NCBI GenBank assembly: GCA_003220535.1
Contig: QHSU01000054.1
Span: 62,001 to 126,000 of the forward strand
Direction of reading: 5' to 3'
Source of the DNA: Candidatus Rokuibacteriota bacterium
GTDB lineage: Bacteria; Methylomirabilota; Methylomirabilia; Rokubacteriales; CSP1-6
Length of the DNA: 64,000 nt
Position 1 is the first letter of the stretch, and each line of letters starts with the position of its first letter. Under the pieces are notes generated by a model. That model did not search any database and was not told where the DNA came from. It was given only the letters and a program-made list of their open reading frames with translations. Below, piece by piece: positions 42,422-51,884 of the stretch. A program made the translations under genes and the position numbers.

Positions 42422-43078
42422 ATGCGCAGCAAGCTGATGCTGACTGCGGTCGTGGTCATCGCGGCCGGGGTCGCCGGCGTGGGAATCTTCGCCATATTGT
42501 CGCCGGAGCCGCGCGAGCCGGCCGCGGCCTCGACCGACGGAGGTAGCTCGTCCAGCCCCGCGGTCGCCGACAGCGCAACAACGCGCAGTGCGAGCGTGGG
42601 GCAGGGGAGTGGATTCGACGAGGCGGCGCGCGAGCTCGACCTCATCCGGCCGTCCCGACCCAAGCAAGCCGAGGACTTCACGGTGGCGCTCCTGCGGGGC
42701 GAGACGCTCAAGCTCAAGGAGCAGCGCGGGAAGGCGGTCATGATCAACTTCTGGGCCACATGGTGCCTGCCCTGCCGCGAAGAGATGCCGGCGATGGAGC
42801 GCCTCTATTCCCGACATCGAGCGCGAGGCTTCGTGCTCCTCGCGGTGTCCGTCGACACCGACGCTTCGCTCGTGAAGCCGTTCCTCGACAAGCACCGGCT
42901 CACGTTCCCGGTGGCCCTCGACGCGAAGATGGATCTCGCCAATACCTACGGTGTCCGCGGCCTGCCCGCGAGCTTCCTCATCGACCGCCACGGGTACCTC
43001 ACGGCGCTGGCGCTCGGCCCGCGCGCGTGGGACAACCGCGCCGCTCACGCGCTCGTCGAGGGGATGCTCGCGCAGTGA
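42422..43078 (+). CDS. TlpA/ResA-like thioredoxin, membrane-anchored
   Basis: A 218-residue protein with an N-terminal membrane anchor (LMLTAVVVIAAGVAGVGIFAI), a low-complexity Ser/Ala linker and a C-terminal thioredoxin domain with active site C115-L-P-C118 in NFWATWCLPCREEM, then VRGLPASFLIDRHG with cis-Pro. It should be a periplasmic disulfide reductase facing the outer side. The stop overlaps the CcdA start (GTGA), so it most likely receives electrons from CcdA for cytochrome c maturation or related thiols. RBS GGAGACGG precedes ATG 42422. Confidence 0.92.
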   Translation: MRSKLMLTAVVVIAAGVAGVGIFAILSPEPREPAAASTDGGSSSSPAVADSATTRSASVGQGSGFDEAARELDLIRPSRPKQAEDFTVALLRGETLKLKEQRGKAVMINFWATWCLPCREEMPAMERLYSRHRARGFVLLAVSVDTDASLVKPFLDKHRLTFPVALDAKMDLANTYGVRGLPASFLIDRHGYLTALALGPRAWDNRAAHALVEGMLAQ

Positions 43079-43815
43079 CGGGTGAGTCGCTCGGCGTCGC
43101 GGTCGCGTTCAGCGCGGGGCTCTTCTCGTTCCTCTCGCCCTGCGTGCTGCCGCTCTTTCCTTCGTACGTGTCGTTCATCACCGGCATGTCGGTCGCCGAC
43201 CTCACGACGGATCTCTCGGCCGTCGCGCGGCGGCGGGTGCTGATCCATGCGCTCGCGTTCGTCCTGGGCTTCTCGCTCGTCTTCGTCGCGCTCGGCGCGT
43301 CGTTCAGCGCCGCCGGGCAGTTCTTGCTCGACTACCGCGACTGGATCCGGCGCATCGGTGGGGTGCTCATCGTGATCTTCGGGCTCTACATCGTCGGACT
43401 CCTGAAGATCGGGTTCTTCGCCCGCACACAGCAGTGGCAGTTCAGGGAAAAGCCCGCCGGGTACCTGGGCTCGTTCGCGGTGGGTATCACGTTCGCCATC
43501 GGCTGGACCCCCTGCGTGGGTCCGATCCTCGGCGCTATTCTTTCGCTCGCCGGCACGGCGGAGACGGTCCAGCGCGGGATCGGCCTCCTGGTCGCCTATT
43601 CGGCCGGTCTGGGGCTGCCGTTCTTGATCTCGGCGGCGGCGCTCGGCCCCTTTCTCGCGTTCTTCAAGCGGTATCGGCGGTTCATTCCCGTGGTCGAGCG
43701 CGCGGCGGGAGTGGTCCTCGTCGTTGTCGGCGTCCTCGTCTTCACGAACTACTACGTCGTCCTGAACGCCTGGGCGATTTCGCTCACCCCGGACTGGCTC
43801 CTCAAGCGGCTGTAG
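43075..43815 (+). CDS. ccdA: CcdA-type thiol:disulfide electron transporter
   Basis: A 246-residue CcdA/DsbD-beta-like protein with six hydrophobic segments and the two essential cysteines C23 (LSPCVLPLFPSY) and C147 (GWTPCVGPILG). It carries reducing equivalents from cytoplasmic thioredoxin across the membrane. The GTG start overlaps the TlpA stop. The pair forms a compact ccdA-tlpA unit, and its reducing power could also serve the exported DsbA-like selenoprotein encoded 40 kb away (inference). Confidence 0.93.
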   Translation: MTGESLGVAVAFSAGLFSFLSPCVLPLFPSYVSFITGMSVADLTTDLSAVARRRVLIHALAFVLGFSLVFVALGASFSAAGQFLLDYRDWIRRIGGVLIVIFGLYIVGLLKIGFFARTQQWQFREKPAGYLGSFAVGITFAIGWTPCVGPILGAILSLAGTAETVQRGIGLLVAYSAGLGLPFLISAAALGPFLAFFKRYRRFIPVVERAAGVVLVVVGVLVFTNYYVVLNAWAISLTPDWLLKRL

Positions 43816-43819
43816 CCGC

Positions 43820-44722
43820 GTGCGCGTTCACGTCCGCGTTCCCGCCACCTCCGCGAACCTGGGCCCGGGCTTCGACGCGCTCGGGCTCGCGTTCACCCTG
43901 CACAACGAGGTCTGGGCCGAGGAAGGAGAGGACGTGACCGTGAAGATCCAGGGCGAGGGTGCGGAGCGTCTGGCCCGAGATGCCGGGAACGTGGTCGCCC
44001 GCGGCGTGAAGCTCGCCCATGAGGCAGCGGGGCGGGTGTTCAAGGGCTGCACGCTCGCGTGCGTGAACCGCATCCCGACCGCGCGTGGGCTCGGCTCGAG
44101 CGCGGCGGCCTGGGTCGGCGGCCTCGTCGCCGGCAACGCGCTCCTCGGCGCTCCCCTGTCGAAGGATGCTCTGCTGAGTCTCGCGGCGAGCGCCGAGGGT
44201 CATCCCGACAACGTGGCCGCGGCGATCTTCGGCGGCTTGACGGTCTCTTGCGCCACGCCGGAGGGAGTCACGGCCGTCTCGCTGCCGGTGCCGGGGAACA
44301 TCGGGTGGGTCGTGCTGGTTCCCGAGGTCTCCAGTAGCACCGCCGAGGCGCGCGCGCTCCTGCCGCGCTCGGTGCCACACGAGGACGCCGTCTTCAACGT
44401 CCAGCGTGTCGCGCTCCTGCTCGCGGGCCTCCAGGCTGCGCGGCCGGCGGCGCTCGCGGCGGCCCTCGACGACCGCTTGCACCAGCCGTACCGCTTGAAG
44501 CTCTTCCCCTGGATGCCGCAGGTCGCGTCCGCTGCGCGGGCAGCCGGCGCGCTTGGCTGCGTGCTCAGCGGCGCCGGTCCGTCGCTGCTCGCGGTCGTCG
44601 CCGGCGAGCTCGGTGATGCCGTCGCACGGGCGATGGAGGATGCCGCGCGAAAGGCCGGGGTCCGGGGCGCCGCGCGAGTGCTCGGGGTAGACTCCGGCGG
44701 CGCGACGGTCGAAGCGATCTAG
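43820..44722 (+). CDS. thrB: Homoserine kinase
   Basis: A 300-residue GHMP kinase with the ThrB pattern: VPATSANLGPGFDALGLAF (8-26), the ATP loop PTARGLGSSAAAWVGG, SAEGHPDNVAAAIFGGLTVS and a C-terminal GCVLSGAGPSLLAVV. It phosphorylates L-homoserine on the way to threonine. Start GTG at 43820, 4 nt after the CcdA stop. No thrC or hom gene is adjacent. Confidence 0.95.
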   Translation: MRVHVRVPATSANLGPGFDALGLAFTLHNEVWAEEGEDVTVKIQGEGAERLARDAGNVVARGVKLAHEAAGRVFKGCTLACVNRIPTARGLGSSAAAWVGGLVAGNALLGAPLSKDALLSLAASAEGHPDNVAAAIFGGLTVSCATPEGVTAVSLPVPGNIGWVVLVPEVSSSTAEARALLPRSVPHEDAVFNVQRVALLLAGLQAARPAALAAALDDRLHQPYRLKLFPWMPQVASAARAAGALGCVLSGAGPSLLAVVAGELGDAVARAMEDAARKAGVRGAARVLGVDSGGATVEAI

Positions 44723-44770
44723 AGCTCCGCCGTCATTCCGCCCGCATCGCGCGCCTCGATCGTCTTCGTC

Positions 44771-45970
44771 GTGTGGCTGACGCTCGCGGTCGCCAATGGT
44801 CTCTACTTCTCGTTCTCGGTGTTCCTGGTGCCCCTCGTCGAGGAATTTCGATGGTCTCGTGGGCTGACTGCAGGGGCTCTGTCGCTGTCGACCGTCGTGC
44901 AGGGTGTGCTGGCGCCGGTCACGGGAATTCTGGTCGACCGGCTCGGGCCGCGGCGCGTGATCCTCACCGGGGCCCTGCTCCTGTCGGCCGCGTCGCTCCT
45001 GGGCTCGACCGTCCGCTCGCCCTGGGAGCTCTACCTCTACACGGGCGTGCTGGGCGCTGCGGGGCTCGTCGGCCTCGGCCCCGTGCCGATGGGCGTGCTC
45101 ATCTCGCGCTGGTTCTCGGAACGGCGCGGTCGGGCGATCGGCGTGGCGTTTTCCGGGATGGGTTTCGGGGTGTTCGTGACCGGCCCGGTGGCTCAATGGC
45201 TCATCGCATCCATGGGCTGGCGCGTCGCAACCGCCGTCCTGGGCGCGGCCGCCTTCCTTGTGCTTGCGCCGGTCGTCTGGCTCGGAGCCCGCGACCCACT
45301 CCCGCGCCGCGATGAACGAGCCGCACCATGGGAATCGGGTGAGACGCCGGGACGGCGGGGGACACCCGAGCAGCGGAGTGGGACCCCGACGCTGCGCGGA
45401 GCGCTCGGAACGCGCGCGTTCTGGGCCCTCTGGTTCGCCTACCTCTTCACACCGCTGGCAGTCTTCCCCGTCACCACCCACCAGGTCGCATTTGCCATCG
45501 ACCGCGGCTTCGAGCCGCTGCTGGCGGCATCCGTCTTCGGCGTGATGGGGCTCATGTCGATCCTCGGCCGCGTCAGCTTCGGGCTGGCGGCGGACCGCTT
45601 CGGTGGCGAGCTGGCGGCGACGGTCTCCTTCGGATGCACCGCCGGAGGCGCGCTGGCCTTGCTGGTGCTCGAGACCGATCCGCGCGCCACCTGGCTGATC
45701 GCCTATGCGCTCCTCTTCGGGCTCGGCTTCGGCGCCCGCGGGCCGATCATCACGGCCATGGCGTCCGATCTCTTCGGCGGTCGGCGCTTCGGCGTGATCT
45801 ACGGCGCGCTCAACGTCGGCAATGGCCTCGGGGGCGCGATCGGACCGTGGTACGGCGGCGTCGTCTACGACGTCATGGGATCGTACCGGGTCGTCTTCCT
45901 CTCGTCGGTGGGGTTCTGCGCCCTCGGCGCCACGTGCTTCTGGCTGGCGAGGCGGCGGCGCGCACCTTGA
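44771..45970 (+). CDS. MFS transporter
   Basis: A 399-residue Major Facilitator protein of the OFA/monocarboxylate-like kind: VANGLYFSFSVFLVPLVEEF, GILVDRLGPRRVILTGALLL and SRWFSERRGRAIGVAFSGMG. A central soluble loop of charged sequence divides the two halves (EQRSGTPTLRGALGTRAFW). The substrate could be a mono- or dicarboxylate. The GTG start at 44771 is uncertain; a slightly longer N-terminus is possible. Confidence 0.88.
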   Translation: MWLTLAVANGLYFSFSVFLVPLVEEFRWSRGLTAGALSLSTVVQGVLAPVTGILVDRLGPRRVILTGALLLSAASLLGSTVRSPWELYLYTGVLGAAGLVGLGPVPMGVLISRWFSERRGRAIGVAFSGMGFGVFVTGPVAQWLIASMGWRVATAVLGAAAFLVLAPVVWLGARDPLPRRDERAAPWESGETPGRRGTPEQRSGTPTLRGALGTRAFWALWFAYLFTPLAVFPVTTHQVAFAIDRGFEPLLAASVFGVMGLMSILGRVSFGLAADRFGGELAATVSFGCTAGGALALLVLETDPRATWLIAYALLFGLGFGARGPIITAMASDLFGGRRFGVIYGALNVGNGLGGAIGPWYGGVVYDVMGSYRVVFLSSVGFCALGATCFWLARRRRAP

Positions 45971-46003
45971 CGGGCCGAGCACGCGATGCTAACTGGATCG
46001 AGC

Positions 46004-47152
46004 ATGAGTGACGGCGTGCTCCCGGACCGCGAGTTGCGCGCCGCGGTCCGCGACGGATGGGTTGTCGCGCCGATCGACATCGAGGACCAGCAGTTCCAGC
46101 CCGCCAGCCTCGACCTCCGTCTCGGGCCGGAGGCCTACCAGCTTCGCGCGAGCTTTCTCCCGTTTCGGGAGACCGTGCAGAGTCGCCTCGGCGAGCGCGG
46201 CATCGCCGAGAGTGATCTCGTCATCGACCAGTTGACGCTGACCGGGTCCGGCGCGACGCTCCAGCGCGGTTCCGTGTACCTCGTTCCCCTGCTCGAATCG
46301 CTGAACCTGCCACCGCACGTGCGCGGCCGCTCGAACCCGAAATCGACGACGGGGCGGCTGGACATCTTCACGCGGGTGATCACCGACGCCACGCCGCGCT
46401 TCGACGAGATCCGCGCGGGGTATCGCGGCGCGCTCTATCTGGAGGTTTCCCCCCAGTCGTTTCCGGTGCGCGTCCAAGTCGGCGCGTCGCTCAATCAGCT
46501 TCGGCTGCTCTCCGGACAGACCTCGATGTCGGATCGGGCACTCGAGGCGCTGTACCGCGAAGCCCCGCTGCTCTATGACGACGACGAACGCCCGATTTCT
46601 CCCGAGCGCGTCGTCATCAGCGATGGACTGTGCATGGGAGTGGACCTCTCGGGGAGGATGACCGACGGGATCATCGGCTACCGCGCCCACCCGAATCCCC
46701 CCGCCGTCGACTTGAGCCGGATCGGATTCTACGATCCGGTGGAATTCTGGGAGCCGATCAAGCGCCCCGCGCGCGACGCGTACATCCTGGAAGCCAACCG
46801 GTTCTACATCCTCCTTTCCAAGGAACGCATCAGGGTTCCGCCGGAATTCGCCGCGGAGATGGTGGTGTACGACGCCGGCGCCGGGGAGATCCGCACGCAC
46901 TACGCCGGCTTCTTCGATCCCGGGTTCGGCTGGGGGGATGGAAGCATTCTGGGCACCAAGGTGGTCATGGAGGTGCGGGCGCGCGAGGTTCCGTTCATGG
47001 TCTACGACGGCCAGACGTCCTTCAAGGTGTGGTTCGAGCGCCTGCGCTCGCGCCCGGAGCGCGTCTACGGCATGGGCCTCGGGTCGTCCTACCAGCGCCA
47101 GACGCTGACCCTCAGCAAGCACTTCAAACGCTTGCGCGAGGGGGCGTGTTAA
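46004..47152 (+). CDS. 2'-deoxycytidine 5'-triphosphate deaminase, two-domain form
   Basis: A 382-residue protein of the long dCTP deaminase family: PIDIEDQQFQPASLDLRLGP (as in all DCD/dUTPase-fold enzymes), RGRSNPKSTTGRLDIFTRVI (the catalytic Arg/Ser segment), then a second dUTPase-like half with EFAAEMVVYDAGAGEIRTHY and AGFFDPGFG. It would convert dCTP to dUTP for thymidylate synthesis. The ATG at 46004 suits the domain start; an ATG six codons earlier is possible. It lies just upstream of the Pup gene. Confidence 0.88.
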   Translation: MSDGVLPDRELRAAVRDGWVVAPIDIEDQQFQPASLDLRLGPEAYQLRASFLPFRETVQSRLGERGIAESDLVIDQLTLTGSGATLQRGSVYLVPLLESLNLPPHVRGRSNPKSTTGRLDIFTRVITDATPRFDEIRAGYRGALYLEVSPQSFPVRVQVGASLNQLRLLSGQTSMSDRALEALYREAPLLYDDDERPISPERVVISDGLCMGVDLSGRMTDGIIGYRAHPNPPAVDLSRIGFYDPVEFWEPIKRPARDAYILEANRFYILLSKERIRVPPEFAAEMVVYDAGAGEIRTHYAGFFDPGFGWGDGSILGTKVVMEVRAREVPFMVYDGQTSFKVWFERLRSRPERVYGMGLGSSYQRQTLTLSKHFKRLREGAC

Positions 47153-47214
47153 AATGGACCCGGTAGCGGTTCTGGAGGTTTTGCAACACGGCCCGTTGCC
47201 CCATGGAGGGCGAG

Positions 47215-47415
47215 ATGGCAGAGCAGAAGAAGAAGGAAGCCCGGCCCACGAAGCCCGCTGAAGGTGGAGACGGAGCAGCCGCGGCCCCCGAGCTGGCCAA
47301 GAAGGGCAAGAAGATCAAGGAAGACATCGACAAGCTCCTCGACGAGATCGACGACATCCTGGAGGAGAACGCCGAGGAGTTCGTCAAGAGCTACGTGCAG
47401 CGCGGCGGCGAGTAA
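47215..47415 (+). CDS. pup: Prokaryotic ubiquitin-like protein (Pup)
   Basis: A 66-residue, mostly disordered, charged protein. Residues 38-66 carry the Pup hallmark: IDKLLDEIDDILEENAEEFV then KSYVQRGGE, with the C-terminal Gly-Gly-Glu. Pup is coupled by its terminal Glu to target lysines by PafA and hands them to the Mpa/ARC proteasome. This form already ends in Glu, so no deamidation by Dop would be needed. The start at 47215 is chosen because GGAGGG ends 4 nt before it; an ATG at 47203 would lie over that site. No PafA, Dop, ARC or 20S genes are in the window. Confidence 0.9.
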   Translation: MAEQKKKEARPTKPAEGGDGAAAAPELAKKGKKIKEDIDKLLDEIDDILEENAEEFVKSYVQRGGE

Positions 47416-47416
47416 C

Positions 47417-47626
47417 GTGCCGATCTACGAGTACCGCTGCAAGCAGTGCGAGCAGGAGTTCGAAAGGTACGTCCCGGGCGCGTCGACCGCGGTCGCGTGC
47501 CCGGCGTGCGCCAGTGGAGAGGTCATGCGCAAACTGTCGGTCTTCGGCCTCAAGACCGCCGGCGCGTTCCAGCCGTCCGCTCCGTCGGGCGGCGGGTGCT
47601 GCGGCGGCGGCTGCTCCTGTCACTGA
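47417..47626 (+). CDS. FmdB-family zinc-ribbon regulatory protein
   Basis: A 69-residue protein: MPIYEYRCKQCEQEFE opening, with Zn ligands C8, C11, C28 and C31 and a C-terminal Gly-Cys-rich tail (GGGCCGGGCSCH). This is the FmdB (CxxC-CxxC regulatory) family, often annotated as putative regulatory proteins of formamidase-type genes. The GTG start is 2 nt after the Pup stop, so the two are probably on one message. Confidence 0.9.
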   Translation: MPIYEYRCKQCEQEFERYVPGASTAVACPACASGEVMRKLSVFGLKTAGAFQPSAPSGGGCCGGGCSCH

Positions 47627-47654
47627 GAAGCGTCCCGGCTCCCACCTCGTCCTG

Positions 47655-48563
47655 ATGGACCTCCGCCGCCTCGAGATCTTCGCGAAGGTGGCCGAGCTCG
47701 GGAGCTTCTCGCGCGCCGCCGAGGCGCTCTTCCTCACCCAGCCGACGATCTCCGAGCACATCCGCGCCCTCGAGGACGAGCTCGGTGTCCAGCTTCTCGA
47801 CCGTCTCGGCCGGGGCGCCACTCCGACGCGTGCCGGCGAGCTGATGCTCGGGTACGCCCGGCGGATGCTGGCGCTCTCGCGCGAAGCGCGACAGGCGCTC
47901 GATCAGTTCCAGGGACGACTGAGCGGCCAGCTCGTCGTGGGCGGCTCCACGATCCCGGGCGAATATCTGCTGCCCGCGCTGATCGGTCAGTTCAAGGCCA
48001 AATATCCCGACATCTCGATCTCGCTGCTAATCGGTGACAGCCGCCAGGTCACCACCTGGGTCGAGGACGGTCGAGCGGAAGTCGGCGTGGTCGGCGCGCG
48101 GCCCGGACACCGCACGCTCACCTCGCGCGAGCTGATGCCGGACGAGCTCGTCGTCGTCCTTCCCGCGGAGCACCCGTGGGCCGGACGCAAGAGCGTGACG
48201 CTCGCCGACTTGCGCCGTGAGCCGATGATCGTCCGGGAGCAAGGCTCCGGGTCGCGGGAAGCGCTGGAACATGCGCTCGGCGAGGCGAACGCCGACCTGA
48301 CGGCGTTTCGGGTCGTCGGTGAGATGGGCTCGACCCAGGCGATCAAGCAGGCCGTCCGCTCCGGGGTTGGTGTCGCGCTCATCTCGAAGCGGGCCGTCGA
48401 AGACGAGTGCCGGGCCCGACTCCTCTCCTGCGTGAAGCTCCGGGACCTGCGCGTGTCACGGTTCTTCTACCTCGTCACGCACCGCGACCGCAGCCGCTCG
48501 CCGCTCGCCCAGGCCTTCGTCGACTTCGTGGAATCTCAGCTTCCGGAGCGGACGTCCCAATAG
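47655..48563 (+). CDS. LysR-family regulator next to selD (selenium metabolism-associated type)
   Basis: A 302-residue LysR-type regulator with N-terminal winged HTH (AELGSFSRAAEALFLTQPTI, then SEHIRALEDELGVQLLDR) and a C-terminal periplasmic-binding-like effector domain. It lies 5 nt upstream of selD, so both are likely transcribed together; a family of LysR regulators in this position is named for its link to selenium metabolism. Regulation of selD or other Sec genes is inferred from context only. Confidence 0.88.
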   Translation: MDLRRLEIFAKVAELGSFSRAAEALFLTQPTISEHIRALEDELGVQLLDRLGRGATPTRAGELMLGYARRMLALSREARQALDQFQGRLSGQLVVGGSTIPGEYLLPALIGQFKAKYPDISISLLIGDSRQVTTWVEDGRAEVGVVGARPGHRTLTSRELMPDELVVVLPAEHPWAGRKSVTLADLRREPMIVREQGSGSREALEHALGEANADLTAFRVVGEMGSTQAIKQAVRSGVGVALISKRAVEDECRARLLSCVKLRDLRVSRFFYLVTHRDRSRSPLAQAFVDFVESQLPERTSQ

Positions 48564-48568
48564 GACCC

Positions 48569-49636
<1,068 letters not shown>

Positions 49637-49645
49637 CCGTCGGCC

Positions 49646-49682
49646 GCGCTCGGGTCGCTATCGGACTCACCCACCCGAGCGC
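49646..49682. terminator. Strong hairpin after selD
   Basis: GCGCTCGGGT pairs with ACCCGAGCGC (10 bp, perfect) across a 17-nt loop, starting 9 nt after the selD stop. No U-run follows, but it is the strongest hairpin seen in the intergenic DNA. Confidence 0.55.
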
Positions 49683-49787
49683 ATCTCGTGGATCGGACCT
49701 ACCGATTTGCGTTCCGCCCGAATCCCTATACCCTCGAACCCCGTCGTAGGATCCAAGCTCGCGACTCTGAACCAGGGAGAGCACGTT

Positions 49788-50903
49788 ATGAACCGACGCA
49801 CGTTCCTGAAGGCCGCCGCGGCGCTGCCTGCGGCGGCGGCCGCATCACAGCTGCCAGGTTTCGTCTCGCGCGCCCGTGCCCAGCAGAAAGAGTTCGCGCT
49901 GCGGCCCGGCACCTGGCGCACCTTCGAGATCACGACGCGCGTCGAGGTCCTGGAGCCGAGCGGTGTCGCCCGCGTGTGGCTGCCCGTTCCCTCGGTCAAG
50001 TCGGAATACCAGAAGCCGCTGGGCGACCAGTGGTCCGGAAGTGCGAAGGTGATGAAGACGGTGACCGACGGCGTCTACGGCGCCGGCATGCTCTACGCCG
50101 AGTTCGCGACCGGCGAAACCGCGCCGGTCGTCGAGCTGACGAGCCGCTTCCAAACCCAGGATCGCGCGCTCGACTGGTCGAAGAAGATGGCCGTCGAGGA
50201 GGATCCGGCCGTGCTGCGGACCTGGACCAAGGCCACCGACCTCATGCCCACCGACGGGATCGTCCGCGAGACGGCCCTGGAGATCACCAGAGGCAAGGTC
50301 ACCGATCTCGAGAAGGTGAAGGCGGTCTACGACTGGATTCTTGCCACGACCTATCGTGAGCTCAAGGTGCGCGGCTGTGGCGTCGGCGACATCAAGGCGA
50401 TGCTCGAGACGCGAGCCTTCGGCGGGAAATGCGGCGACATCAACGCGCTGTTCGTGGGCCTGGTCAGGTCCGTCGGCGTGCCCGCCCGCGACCTCTACGG
50501 CATTCGCGTCGCGCCCTCGGCGTTCGGCTACAAGGCGCTCGGTGCGGGAAGCGCGAACATCACGAAGGCCCAGCACTGCCGCGCCGAGGTCCTCTTGAAG
50601 GACTACGGCTGGGTGGCGATGGATCCTGCCGACGTCACCAAGGTGGCCCGCGAGGAGACGAGCGAGTGGCTGAAGATCGATCATCCGCTCGTCGACGCGG
50701 TGCGGCCCAGGCTCTTCGGCGGCTGGGAAGGCAACTGGGTCGCCTTCAACACGGCTCACGACGTGGCGCTCCCGAACGCCACGCAGGGCGGCAAGCTCGG
50801 GTTCTTCATGTATCCGCAGTCCGAGACGGCGCAAGGCCGCCGCGATAGCCTCGATCCCGACAACTTCAAGTACACGATCACCGCGCGCGAGATCAAAGCG
50901 TAG
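49788..50903 (+). CDS. Exported transglutaminase-like cysteine protein
   Basis: A 371-residue protein with a twin-arginine-like signal (NRRTFLKAAAALPAAAAASQ). The transglutaminase-like core has C215 in FGGKCGDINALFVGLV, H263 in KAQHCRAEVLL and D279 in VAMDPADV, a complete catalytic triad. It is likely a periplasmic protease or amidase of the transglut_core family. It stands alone after the selD hairpin. The ATG follows a GGGAGAGC ribosome binding site. Confidence 0.9.
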   Translation: MNRRTFLKAAAALPAAAAASQLPGFVSRARAQQKEFALRPGTWRTFEITTRVEVLEPSGVARVWLPVPSVKSEYQKPLGDQWSGSAKVMKTVTDGVYGAGMLYAEFATGETAPVVELTSRFQTQDRALDWSKKMAVEEDPAVLRTWTKATDLMPTDGIVRETALEITRGKVTDLEKVKAVYDWILATTYRELKVRGCGVGDIKAMLETRAFGGKCGDINALFVGLVRSVGVPARDLYGIRVAPSAFGYKALGAGSANITKAQHCRAEVLLKDYGWVAMDPADVTKVAREETSEWLKIDHPLVDAVRPRLFGGWEGNWVAFNTAHDVALPNATQGGKLGFFMYPQSETAQGRRDSLDPDNFKYTITAREIKA

Positions 50904-50971
50904 GGCGGACGGGTCCCGGCGGGCGCCGTGACGCGCGTCGCGGCGCCCGCCGAGTCGGAGCACTCCCTCGC

Positions 50972-51499
50972 ATGACACGCCCCTGGAAACGCGCGGCTCT
51001 CGCGACGGAAGCGCTCGTCTGTGTATGCCTGCTGCTGGTCAGCGATGCGCGGGCGGACTCCGCTCGATTCCTGCCATGGAAGGAGCCAGCGGCGCCGCCG
51101 CTCGCCCTGAACGATCTCGCCGGCCGGTCGCAGACTCTGGCCGAGTATCGGGGCAACGTCGTGCTCGTGAACTTCTGGGCGACGTGGTGCGAGCCCTGCC
51201 GCGACGAGATGGCTTCGATGCAGAGGCTGCAGCAGCAGCTGGCGGGTCGGCCGTTCAAGATCCTCCTGGTGAACTACGGAGAGTCGCGGGCGCGGGTCGG
51301 CGAGTTCGTCAAGCGTGAGGCCGTCGGCTTGCCGATCCTCCTCGATCCGAATCAGGACGCGCCGCGAGCGTGGCGAGTCCGCGTGCTGCCATCGAGCTTT
51401 CTGGTCGGGCCGGACGGCCGCGTCCGCTACAGCGTGATCGGCGAGATCGACTGGGCGGGCGTGGAGGCGGTGAACCTCGTTCGGGGCCTCTTGCCCTAG
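50972..51499 (+). CDS. TlpA-like thioredoxin, exported
   Basis: A 175-residue protein with a Sec signal peptide (ALATEALVCVCLLLVSDARA) and a thioredoxin domain with C73-E-P-C76 in NFWATWCEPCRDEM and a cis-Pro loop VLPSSFLVGPDG. It should be a periplasmic thiol reductase, lacking the anchor of the other TlpA protein in the window. No CcdA is coupled to it. It converges with the ZAS-like gene. Confidence 0.9.
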   Translation: MTRPWKRAALATEALVCVCLLLVSDARADSARFLPWKEPAAPPLALNDLAGRSQTLAEYRGNVVLVNFWATWCEPCRDEMASMQRLQQQLAGRPFKILLVNYGESRARVGEFVKREAVGLPILLDPNQDAPRAWRVRVLPSSFLVGPDGRVRYSVIGEIDWAGVEAVNLVRGLLP

Positions 51500-51503
51500 A
51501 CAG

Positions 51504-51788
51504 CTACGCGCCCGGCTGGTGAGAGGCGCGCTGGGACCGCAGGACGGTCAGCAGGCGCTGCTTCAGCTCCGAGGGGATTTCCACCTCTTTGAGCTTTGCC
51601 GCGGCGTTGATGGTGCCGCGGTAGGTGTTCAAGAAGGCCACGCACGGACCGCACCCCTCGATGTGCCACTCGAGGAGCTCGCGCGTCGGCTTGGGCAACG
51701 TTCCCTCGAGATAGTCACCGAGGAGGTCGGCGATCTGCCGACACTCGATCGATGAGGGACCGGACGCTCCACGCTCAGGCATTGCCAT
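51504..51788 (-). CDS. Small ZAS/zf-HC2-like zinc-binding protein
   Basis: A 94-residue protein with an anti-sigma-like zinc motif: C16 in IECRQIADLLGDYLEGTLP and H42-x3-C46-x2-C49 in WHIEGCGPC. These are the H-x3-C-x2-C and upstream Cys ligands of ZAS domains. No sigma factor is adjacent and no membrane segment follows, so it may be a stand-alone zinc-binding regulator or a fragment of an anti-sigma factor. The start could be ATG 51788 or 51782. A TATA-rich stretch lies just upstream. Confidence 0.78.
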   Translation of the reverse strand: MAMPERGASGPSSIECRQIADLLGDYLEGTLPKPTRELLEWHIEGCGPCVAFLNTYRGTINAAAKLKEVEIPSELKQRLLTVLRSQRASHQPGA

Positions 51789-51884
51789 ACATTATATGTA
51801 GACGCTCCGTCCCGTGCGAGGGATTCGGTCCCCGGCCTTCGGCTCGCTTTACGCGCTGCGTCGGCGCCGGTATGCTCGCTGGCG

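Noticed and set aside
51504-51788. A full sigma/anti-sigma pair
   Set aside because: Only the small zinc protein is present; no ECF sigma factor lies on either side.
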